A stretch of DNA of 64,000 nucleotides from Stomorhina lunata. Lineage: Eukaryota; Arthropoda; Insecta; Diptera; Rhiniidae. Positions 28,401 through 40,400 of this stretch are shown here, piece after piece. Position 1 is the stretch's first letter; each line of letters begins with the position of its first letter. The notes beneath the pieces are model-generated. The model was not told where the DNA came from. It searched no databases and saw nothing but the letters and a program-made list of their open reading frames with translations. A program made the position numbers and the translations under genes. The stretch lies in assembly GCA_933228675.1 (NCBI GenBank), contig OW121740.1, positions 128,605,799-128,669,798 of the forward strand. The letters run 5' to 3'.

Positions 28401-31400
28401 TGTCGTCTGTCATGTTACTGTGGTATCATGTTAATGATAATAATGATGAATGAATATGATGACGTAGAGTTGGCCAAGTCTTTAAAGACAATGATGCTTG
28501 GCTGCCTTGTGCTGAAGACACAATCATCATCATCATCATGATGATGAGGTTTTTGATGGAGATGTATCATTGTTCAGTTGTTATTTTTAATAACATTAAC
28601 CGTTGTTTTTCCTGTATCGTTGTTGTCATTGTTCTAACCGAGTTTGGTTTTTCTTTAGCTTGTTGATATTTTATCATTTACATTGCGTCTTCATGGTATG
28701 ATGTAAAAGAGTTTTTCTTAAGCTTTTTCTGTTTATGTTATTAAATATTATCAATTTCTTTTTTTATTAAAAAGAATTTACTATTTAACAACTGTTAATT
28801 GGCAGTTAGAGATTTGTTATTCAAGGAGACATGGTTAAAAAGATAATTTATAAAACAATAAAACATATTAAAAATCCAATCAATAAATTATATTCAAAAT
28901 ACTTTTAGAGATGACTAGAGATTTTCATTTATATTTAATTAATTTTTAATGAAAGTAAAAGAGATGATGCAATTAAATGAATTTAAGGTTTCCGACAAAA
29001 AAAGTATGTGTCTTAAGTCTTTTGTTTTTTAACCAAGTTTTTATAAAAATGCAAACTTAACTACATAAATACATTCAATAACAAAATTTTTCATGGGAAA
29101 TTTTTTTTAAAAACTTCCTATAAAAATAAGGAATTTTTGAAAAATTTTCTATAAAATAAGAAAATTTTGAAAAATTTTCTACCAAAATAATAAATAGAAT
29201 AGAAAATTTTCTATAAAAATAAGAAAAAAATTAAAAATTTCCTATAAAAATATTAAATTTTTGAAAAATTTCCTATAAAAATAAGAAATTTTTTAAAAAT
29301 TTCCTATAAAAATAAGAAATTTTTGAAAGATTTCCTATAAAAACATGGAATTTTTGAAAAATTTCCTATAAAAATAAGAAATTTTTGAAAAACTTCCTAT
29401 AAAAATAAGAAATTTTTGAAAAACTTCTATAAAAATAAGAAATTTTTGAAAAATTTCCTATAAAAATAAGAAGTTTTTGAAAAATTTCCTATAAAAATAA
29501 GAAATTTTTGAAAAATTTCCTATTAAAATAAGAAATTTTTGAAAAATTTACTATTAAAATAAGAAATTTTTTACAAATTTACTATAAAAATAAGAAAATT
29601 TTCAAAATTTTCCTATAAAACTAAAAATTTTTTGAAAAATTTCTAAATTTACTATAAAAATAAGAAATTTTTCAAAAAATTTTCAAATTTTTAAAAAATT
29701 TCTTATGCAAATAAGAAATTTTTGAAGAAGTTCCAGTAAAACTAAGAATTTTTCAAAAATTTTCTATGAAAATAAAAAAGTTTTGAAGACTTTCCTATAA
29801 AAATAAAAAATTTTTAACAATTTTTCTATAAAATAAAGAAATTTTCGAAAAATTTGCTATAAAGATAAGAAGTTTAAAAAAAAATAAAATTTCCTATAAA
29901 AATAAGAAACTTTTGAAAAGTTTGCTATAAAAATAACATATTTTTTAATTTATTATAAAAATGAGAAATTTTTGAAAAATTTCCTATAAAAATAAGAAAT
30001 TTTTGAAAAATTTCCTATAAAAATAAGAAATTTTTGAAAAATTTCCTATAAAAATAAGAAATTTTTGAAAAATTTCCTATAAAAATAAGAAATTTTTGAA
30101 AAATTTCCTATAAAAATAAGAAATTTTTGAAAACTTTCCTATAAAAATAAGAAACTTTTGAAAAATTTCCAATAAAGATAAGAAATTTTTGAAAACTTTC
30201 CTATAAAAATAAAAAAATTAGCAAAATTTCCTATAAAAATAAGAAATTTTTAAAAAATTTCCTATAAAAATAATAACATTTTTAAAAACTTCCTATAAAA
30301 ATAAGGAATTTTTGAAAAATTTCCAATAAAAATAAGAAATTTGTTGTTGTTGATGCTGTCGATTTATTATTTACGCCTGATAAAAACAGTAAAATTTTTT
30401 TGACACTTCATAAAAATATCAAGCCTTCATCTAAATAATTTGCAAAAATTCTTCTCTATGTAAACAACATCAAATCTTTCTTAATCTAATTTGTTAACAA
30501 ACATTGTATATAGAAACTTTTAATATGACACTAACTGCCTCAAGTTAATTTTCAAATTGGGTCTATTACCGTCTCCAAACGTCCTCCATTTCGCCAGCAT
30601 CCGTCTTAATTATGCAAAAAAAAAAACTTAAAACTTTAAAAAGCCAGCTTAAAATTAGTAAAATTTCTAAATTTACGTCTGAACTAAACGAATTCAACAT
30701 TCCTGTATGATGGAAACTTGAAAGCATTCTTGAGCAATTAACCTTAAATAAATTTTACTCAAGTTAATCTACAAAACTTAATGTCTTAAAAAAATAACAT
30801 AAATTTTCTTAAGACCAATATTTTTGAAATTTACATATCCTTGTGATGTTTGATTTTCAAAAGAAGAATTTTTAACCTGTTGAGCAACTTTGAAGCAAAA
30901 TTGACAAATGATTTAAGAAAAATACAACAACCAATCCAATGGCTCATGCTGTGTCAGCTGTCATTCGTTAGGCCAACATTAGCCACATGCATGAGGCGAA
31001 ATTCAACAAATTCTGAATTTCGACTCTATCATTCATTTTTGGATACATCTTTCATCCATCGCTTCCTTTTCCTCTAAAGAGTTAAAATCATTGAATTATG
31101 ATTTCCAATTTAAAAATTGGCGATAAGCTTGTTATTAATTTTTTTATTTTTGGATTCTATTTATATTTTAAACAAATTAGAATTTTTATGTAGGTTGCAA
31201 CATGTTGGTTCATGTCAAAGCAGGTTTTGTCTTGTTATAGATGTAATAAATTTAATTAGATATTAGTATACACTTGATTTTATGTCTTAAGGAGATACAG
31301 AAAATAGCACTTCATTTGTTGTTTTTTATGATGAAGACTTTCCTTTCTAAACACAAAAAATTACATTGAACGGTGCTAGAAGTTGCACAATGATGCAGAA

Positions 31401-34400
31401 AGTGTTGGAGCTTTACTTCTACTCTACGTAAATAGGATAACAGGCATATAACATCAAAAGTATTTGACACCATGAAATTTAAAAATTCTTATAAAAATAA
31501 TACATTTTTGAAAGATTTCCTAAAAAATAAGAAATTATTCTAAAATTTCTTCTAAAAATAAGAATTTTTTTTTAAATTTTCTATAAAAATAAGAAATTTT
31601 TGAAAAATTTCCTATAAAAATAGGAAATTTTTGAAAAAATTTCTATAAAAATAATCAATTTTTGAAAAATTTCCTATAAAAATAAGAAATTTCTGAAAAA
31701 TTTCCTATAAAAATAGGAAATTTTCGAAAAATTTCCTATAAAAATAAGAAATTTTTGAAAAATTTCCTATAAAAATAAGAAATTTTTGAAAAATTTCCTA
31801 TAAAAATAATGAATTTTTGAAAAATTTCCTATAAAAATAAGAAATTTTTGAAAAATTTCCTATAAAAATAAGAAATTTTTGAAAAATTTCCTATAAAAGT
31901 AAGAAATTTTTGAAAATTTCTTATAAAAATAAGAAATGGTTAAAAAATTTGCTATAAAAGTAAGAAATTTTTGAAAAAATTCCTATAAAAGTAAGAAATT
32001 TTTGAAAAATTTCCTATAAAAATAATCAATTTTTGAAAAATTTCCTATAAAAATAATCAATTTTTGAAAAATTTCCTATAAAAATCTGAAATTTTTGAAA
32101 AATTTCTTATAAAAATAAGAAATTTTTGAAAATTTTCCTATAAAATAAGAAATTTTTGAAAAATTTCCTATAAAATAAGAAATTTTTGAAAAATTTCCTA
32201 TTAAAATAAGAAATTTTTGAAAAATTTCCTATAAAAATAAGAAATTTTTGAAAAATTTCCTATAAAAACAAGAAATTTTTGAAAAATTTCCTATAAATAT
32301 AACAAATTTCTGAAAAATTTCCTTAAAAATTAGAAATTTTTTAAAAATTTCCTTTAAAAATAAGAATTTTTGAAAAATTTCCTATAAAAATAATAAATTT
32401 TTGAAAAATTTCTTATAAAAATAAGAAATTTTTGAAAAATTTCCTATAAAAATAAGAAATTTTTTAAAAATTTCCCATAAAAATAAAAATTTTTGAAAAC
32501 TTTCTTATAAAAATAACTTTTTTTTAAAAGATTTCTTATAAAAATAAGAAATTTTTGAAAAATTTTATATAAAAACAAGATATATTTAAAAAATTTCCTA
32601 TAATAATAAGAAATTTTTGAAAAATGTTCTATAAAAATAAGAAATTTTAGAAAAATTTCCTATAAAAATAAGAAATTTTCTATAAAAATGAGAAATTAAA
32701 AAAAAATTCCATATAAATAAAAAGTTTTTGAAAAGTTCTTTACAATAAATAACATTTGTTAGGTCTTTTTAATGAGTGCATTTACTCCCTCCTTTTATGT
32801 CTTAAAAGAAAAAGGTTGTAAATTTTCCTTTTATGATCTTCACAGTTGCATCTGATGTCATATGAAATAAATATTTTAACGATTTTGTTAAGTGAAATTT
32901 TTAATGTTATTTCCGCATTTAAAAGTCATGCTTTTCTGTTTTTTATTTTCTTTCAAATTTTACAACACTTGACTCTAAAGGTTCAATGCACGTTTTTGGG
33001 ATGTTTCTTTTTTTCCTTTTGGAAGCAAAATCTTTTCGTTTTTTGGAAAGGGAATTTATAAGAATAATTTTGGTTTTATTTGGTGATTTTTAGTTTTCTT
33101 TTTACATCCAGCAGACAAAAATTAAACATGTTTTAAAAATCTGTTATTGGTTTTTTTTGGGTTAAAGAAAGAATTTAATCAAGTTACCAAAATAAAAATA
33201 ATTTACAAGAAATCTTTGATTTTGAAAAGGAATTTATGTGCATAATTAACAGAAATCAAAAAAGGGACTTAATTCAGAAATACTGAATAATTTTTAAAGG
33301 AAAGGTAGACATATAAAGATGTTGCAATTTTTATTGTATGTGTTTGTTTGTTCTGAAAATTTAGTGATAAATTTCTTGCAATTTTTCTTGAAATTTCTGG
33401 AAAACGTTTATGTTAATGGGTTTTAAATATACCTGGAATTTGCTTTAAGTGCTGATGGTTATATGAAGATGTTGCATGCCACCCTTGAAGTGTTTAACTA
33501 TTACCGGTTTTTTATATTTTATTACAGATTTCTCTAAAGCATTAAAAAATAATTAAAACATAAATAATAAAATGATAGACATAAACAGGCCCTTTAACTA
33601 TAACAAGCCAACGTCAACAGCTTAAATCTTAACAAGTTTCGCTAGTTTTTCTTTTGTATCCCTTTTTCGTTTTTTTCCAAAAGCTTTAAGTAAAACGCTT
33701 TTGCATGATAAAATTCTTTCCTGTCTGTCTGTCCTAAAGGATTTGCCATTACCCTTTTTTTGTTTGCTCTATTCTAAGATCAATTACATTGTTTTCTATT
33801 AAAAAAAAGCAACAGGAATAAACAAGAACTTTAACATAATTGGCTGTTATAGCAACAAGTTAGTGGAAAAAAGGTAATAAAATAAAGTAACTTAAGAAAA
33901 AACCTTTTGCTTTTTTATGCTTTAGATCTAATAAAAATCATGTCTCTGGAATCAGGAATAGAACATGATTTTTTGTTCATTCAATATCAGGTACAGTGGG
34001 GCAAACTGCAAAAAAAGTACTAACAAAATCGATCATTCGAAAAGTTCTTCTAGAAAAAGAAACGTATTTTTATTGTTAATATAGTCTAAACCGTTTTTAC
34101 ATGAATAAAAAGGATATTGAAGGACACAAAAGGACTCTCCAAAGAGATTTTAAATTTTAATATGAAGTGGCCCATGAACAGCAAGAAGATTACTGAAACC
34201 ACTATAAAAACCCTAATGGGACATATTTCAAAAAAATTTCTTAAAAAAAAAACCAAAAATTGTTAACGAATTATTACATTTTTATGTCTATATATGTATG
34301 TATTTTGGCCCCTATGCTCCATTAAATATTCTTTAAATTACACATCACATATTTCTTTTAAAGGAATTTCTTTGATTTTTAAGCTTAAAAATCTTTATTT

Positions 34401-37400
34401 TTGCAACAAACCTCAAAATGTTCAATAAAACACACAAACGAAAGGTTGAAGCAAACAAAAGACTTAAGCCACAAACTTGTTTTTAATAAAGTGCCGAAAA
34501 ATTCATTACAATTACAAACCGTTATTTCTTTTCTTAAAAATGACTTCCAAAAAAAAGAAGATTTTCTGCTTTGTCAGATTTTTCGGGCAAAAAAGAATCA
34601 AATTACTCAAATATTCCCTTTTATACAAATCACCAAAAACACACATTATACAAGTGGTAAAAACATAATCGCTGGGCTGGATTTTTTGATTTGGGAAACA
34701 TAAAGATTAAGTCAAAAAACTTTAAAAATTTAAGGGAATGAGCACGATGTAATTAATGGTGTTTTCTTGTATATTCAGTTAAAGAAATTTATGGATTTTG
34801 GGAACAAAATTTAAGAAAACTTTTGACTTTTAGTAATAAAGTTTTTGAATTATGATTCTCAAGAGATAAGAATTAAAAGAAATTGATAAAAAAAAAACTC
34901 TAGAACAAAGATTAGCCCAAAAAATTGTTATTCCACAAAATTTTCTACAGCAAAAAAATCCTAAGAAAAAAAATTCTTACAAAAATTTTCTTAAAAAAAT
35001 TTTTCAAATTTTCAAGAAAAAAATTTTTTATTTAAAATTGCTTTTAAAATTTCTTCAAACTCTTTTATTCTTCTGAAGTAAGTACATATCGTTTGTTTTT
35101 TATTACATAAAATTATATGCTATAAAAATTCACAAAAAAATCTCCAATTTCATTCATGTTCTTAAACATGAACGTTAAAGGTTTTGTTCTTTATAATTTT
35201 CCATTGTTTTAATATTAATTAGGGGGGCTTTTGATTATCTCAAAACTTTAATAATTCAACAGAAAATTGTCCAAAAAAAAAATAAGCAACAGAAAATTAA
35301 GACATACATACATCATTCTTGTTAAAAGAACAACATATTCATTCAATTTGATTAACAATAATTTTGAAAAAAAAAAAACTGGAGGTGTTTCTTTTTAAGT
35401 ACCTTAAAAATAAGAGTTTAAAAAATTTTATTTTTGATAATTTTTGGTTAATAAATAAGTGATTATCATGACAAGTGGCAATCAAAGTTATAAAGAAAAT
35501 TTTATAAACTACTAAGGATTTTTTAAAGGGACAAAATCAGAGATGAATCCCTCGTTTTATCATTATTATTAAAATGGCTTTATGATTCTATAGAAAATTT
35601 TTGGTATCAAAAAATTTCTATAGAAAATTTTTTGTATCAAAAAAATTTCTATAGAAAATTTTTTGTATCAAAAAAATTTCTATAGAAAATTTTTTGTATC
35701 AAAAAAATTTCTATAGAAAATTTTTTGTATCAAAAAAATTTCTATAGAAAATTTTTTGTATCAAAAAAATTTCTATAGAAAATTTTTTGTATCAAAAAAA
35801 TTTCTATAGAAAATTTTTTGTATCAAAAAAATTTCTATAGAAAATTTTTTGTATCAAAAAAATTTCTATAGAAAATTTTTTGTATCAAAAAAATTTCTAT
35901 AGAAAATTTTTTGTATCAAAAAAATTTCTATAGAAAATTTTTTGTATCAAAAAAATTTCTATAGAAAATTTTTTGTATCAAAAAAATTTCTATAGAAAAT
36001 TTTTTGTATCAAAAAAATTTCTATAGAAAATTTTTTGTATCAAAAAAATTTCTATAGAAAATTTTTTGTATCAAAAAAATTTCTATAGAAAATTTTTTGT
36101 ATCAAAAAAATTTCTATAGAAAATTTTTTGTATCAAAAAAATTTCTATAGAAAATTTTTTGTATCAAAACAAATTCTATAGAAAATTTTTTATATCAAAA
36201 CAAATTCTATAGAAAATTTTTTGTATCAAAAAAATTTCTATAGAAAATTTTTTGTATCAAAAAAATTTCTATAGAAAATTTTTTGTATCAAAAAAATTTC
36301 TATAGAAAATTTTTTGTATCAAAAAAATTTCTATAGAAAATTTTTTGTATCAAAAAAATTTCTATAGAAAATTTTTTGTATCAAAAAAATTTCTATAGAA
36401 AATTTTTTGTATCAAAAAAATTTCTATAGAAAATTTTTTGTATCAAAAAAATTTCTATAGAAAATTTTTTGTATCAAAAAAATTTCTATAGAAAATTTTT
36501 TGTATCAAAAAAATTTCTATAGAAAATTTTTTGCATCAAAAAAATTTCTATAGAAAATTTTTTGTATCAAAAAAATTTCTATAGAAAATTTTTTGTATCA
36601 AAAAAATTTCTATAGAAAATTTTTTGTATCAAAAAAGTTTCTATAGAAAATTTTTTGTATTAAAAAAATTTCTATAGAAAATTTTTTGTATCAAAAAAAT
36701 TTCTATAGAAAATTTTTTGTATCAAAAAAATTTCTATAGAAAATTTTTTGTATCAAAAAAATTTCTTTAGAATATTAGTTGCTTCCAATTAAATTAAAAG
36801 CGGTATACTCTCTTATTAATGGGACTTTTGAAAACGACCATTTGACAAATCAATGCATGGAAGTGCAACTAGGGTGTTTTTTACTTCTATTAAAAAATAT
36901 TGAAATCTTTGCATATTTCATAAGTTACTAGAAAATATTTACGCATTATTTATAAAATCCTAATAAGAAGAAAATTGTAATTATTTTTAGTTGCTTATTG
37001 GAGGTTTGAAAATATAATTATGAAATTTTTAAGGAAATCCTTCTTTAGGCAAAAAATTATTTGTTTCTAGTTTTTTATTAAATTTGTATCTAAAGCCTTT
37101 TGATTTTCATCCCAACTATTGACCACCCACTTTGAGTTAAAGGTCATTTTTTCTGTTTTTTTTTAAGAAAGCTTAATTTTATGTTCTAAGAATTTTAATT
37201 AAAATTTCTTTGATTTGCTTTTCCAGACAATAAAAATGATATTAATCTTAGAAAAAGTAAACTAACTTAAACCTTACAAAAACTATTATATAAGACATCA
37301 TTAGAGCCACCCACTAGGAATTAAATGACTTTGAATGAAAAGCCAAGAAAAAAAATATCTAAAGCAACTCAATTTATTAAGAAATACTTGGATTTATTTT

Positions 37401-40400
37401 TGGCAGCTGCTGCTGTCTTAAAACGCCATTAAATGGAGTTAACGGAGATTAGAATGTAAAATTACACCCGCTTTTTTCAGTTGGTTGGTAATAAAGAAGA
37501 CTAACAAGAAATCAATTGAAATTTTAAAATGATTTTCAGTTGAGTTGAGCTGTTTTTTTTTTCTTGAAGACAGTTAGCGAAAGTCTAAAAAACTAAATTT
37601 GTGGCCAAAAATACAGCTTCAAACACATTAACTCTTAAAAAAAACACACAATTCAACAAACACTTCCTGATCAAGATGAAGAAATGAAGATGAAATGAGT
37701 TTTTTTTCTTTGCCACAGTCACGTTTTTTCGCACGAATCTGTTTTAAGAACTTTGTTGATGCTTTTTTGTTAAGAAACCGCAACTTCTTAAAAAAAACAC
37801 AAATTGTGTAATGATTTTGGCTGTTTTTTTATTTTTTTTTTCATTTATTTGGCGAGAGTAAATACCATGATTTTGTACAATTTTAGATAAATTTTAAGAT
37901 ATTTTTTCTGACTTTTTTTTTGGGCCTTAGCTTGCCAAACTTTTTAAAAGTCTTAATAACCAGCATAAAGAAAATTATTTGTTTCAAGCTAATGTTGCCA
38001 TCAAATGTTTATGATGAACAGAAAAAAAATTAAGTTTTAAACAAATAAACATTTATTTTTTATTGAACAAAAAATGTTTCCAGATTGAATGATGAAGCAT
38101 TTTTGTGGCAGAATTGAAGGAAATAATTGGTGGTTTAATGTTAAATGTTAATACAAGAAAATTTTTGAAAAAATGTTTAAGATTATTAGGTAAACAGAAA
38201 ATAAGTATGGAAATAATTATGTTTAAAGTTGTATGTTTTGTAGCTTGATTGTGAACAAAACGTGAGCTTTAAAGATTATGTAAAAAAAAAAAAAAAATTA
38301 TGATAAGACATTTTTTCTAACAAAGATTTTTCTAAAAATTTTGGAATAATTTTTTACAATTTTTTAATATTGCATGTAGGGCAAGTGCAGAGAATAGGTT
38401 TTATTGACTCCTTCATCTCCTTGTTATTACAGCTTTTGCACTTGTCGACATTTTCAGCCTAACACGTGCTTTTCAATAGTCCATAGTGCAATATTTATTT
38501 TTTTTGTTATCACGTTATGTCTGTCGGTCGGGCGGTCTGTCTATGTGTCTGCCTGTCTGTCGGTCTTTCGGTCTGTCGGTCTGTCAGTCTGTCCGTTTGT
38601 CTGCCGCCTAAAATACACTTAAATGCCAATAAATGATAAACTATAACAGTTATGACAAATTAATTCAGCACAAGGAAATTCTATGTCAATGCCCTCCAGT
38701 GGGCATCCGTCACAATCGGTCACCATTTTGACCATAGCTCCCATATAAAAAACTTACAGAAAAGCAAAATTACCAAAAAGATAGAAGGTTTCCGTCCGTC
38801 AAATCAAAGCTCGATAGCGCCTTAACGAAAAGAGTCAGAGGGACAAAACTTCACAATTAATTAGAGCTCCCATATAACCCCACCCCGAGAATCACATTAA
38901 AACCAATTGTAATAGATATGACAACTTTATAGAAAAATTTTTATAGAAATTTTCCATAAAAAAATGTTTCTATAGAAAGTCTGGGATAAACAAAATTTTC
39001 GATAAACATTTTTTTCTATAGAAATTGTTCGATAAAAAATTTTTCTAAAGAAAATTTCTATGGAAAATTTTCGATAAAAAATTTTTCTATAGAATATTTT
39101 CCATAAAAAAATTTTTCTTAGAAAATTTTCGATTAAAAATTTTTCTTTAAAAAATTTTCTGTAGAAAATTTTCGATAAAAAATTTTCTGTAGAAAATTTT
39201 TCTATAGAAAATTTTCGATAAAAAAATTTTTTATAGAAATTTTTCGATTACAAATTTTTCTATAGAAATTTTTCGATAAAAAATTTTTCTATAGAAATTT
39301 TTCGATAAATTTTTCTATAGAAATTTTCCTTACAAAAATGTTTCTATAGAAAGTCTTCAATAAAAAATTTTCGATAAACAATTTTTTCTACAGAAATGTT
39401 CCGACAAAAAATTTTTCTAAAGAAAATTTTTTATAGAAATTTTTCGATTAAAAATTTTTCTATAGAAATTTTTCGATAAAAAATTTTTCTATAGAAATTT
39501 TTCGATAAATTTTTCTATAGAAATTTTCCTTACAAAAATGTTTCTATAGAAAGTCTTCAATAAAAAAATTTTCGATAAACAATTTTTTCTACAGAAATGT
39601 TCCGACAAAAAATTTTTCTAAAGAAAATTTCTATGGAAAATTTTCGATAAAAAATTTTTCTAAAAAAATTTTCGAAATTTTTCGATAAAAAATTTTTCTA
39701 TTGAAAATTTCCGATAAAAAATTTTTCTATAGAAAATTTTCGATAAAAATTTTTTTATAAGAAAAATGTTCTATACAAAATATTCAATAAAAAATTTTTC
39801 TATAGAAAATTTTCGATAAAAAATTTTTCTATAGAAAATTTTTGATAAAGAAATTTTTCGATATAAAATTTTTGATAAAAAATTTTTTCTATAAAAAAAT
39901 TTTTGCTTAAAAAATTTTCAATAGAAAATTTTCGACTAAAAAAATTTTTCTATAGAAAATTTTAGATAAAAAAAATTTTCTTTAGAAAATTTTCGATAAA
40001 AACAATTTTTTCTACAGAATATTTTCGATAAAAATATTCTCATATAGAAAATGTTCCATTAGATAAAATGTTTCTATAGAAGATTTTTCTTTAGTAAACT
40101 TTCAATAACAAAATTTTCCTATAGAAAAATTTTGTATAGAAAATATTTTTTTATCAAAAAATTCAATAGAAAATTTTCGATAAAAAATATTTCTATAGAA
40201 AATTGTCTTTAAAAGAATTTGTCTAAAGAAAAATTTTTATACAGACAATTTTTGATAAAAAAAATTTTTGATAAAAAAAACTTTCAATAACAAAATTTTT
40301 TCTATCAAAATTTGCAATAGAAAAATTCTTCTATAGAAAATTTGCGACAAAAAAATGTTTCTATGGAAAATTTTTAATAACAAAATTTTTCTAAAGAAAG

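Larger units (their letters stand above)
14832..34478. repeat. ATGTGTCTTAAGTCTTTTGT motif, eight dispersed copies
   Basis: Copies start near 14834, 15877, 15987, 18038, 20084 (TTGTGCCTTAAGTCTTTT), 23566 and 29006 on plus, with one inverted at 34453-34478. Five lie within about 100 bp of a minisatellite boundary (16013, 18022, 20068, 23555, 29085). The coordinates span the set, not one continuous feature. Confidence 0.8.
36776..38929. other. unique intron 3 segment with repeat relics
   Basis: Includes one copy of the GGGACTTTTGAAAACGACCA dispersed repeat (36790-36885), a CTGT/CGGT microsatellite (38515-38605) and a TE-like stretch (about 38660-38920). No gene supported. Confidence 0.5.
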
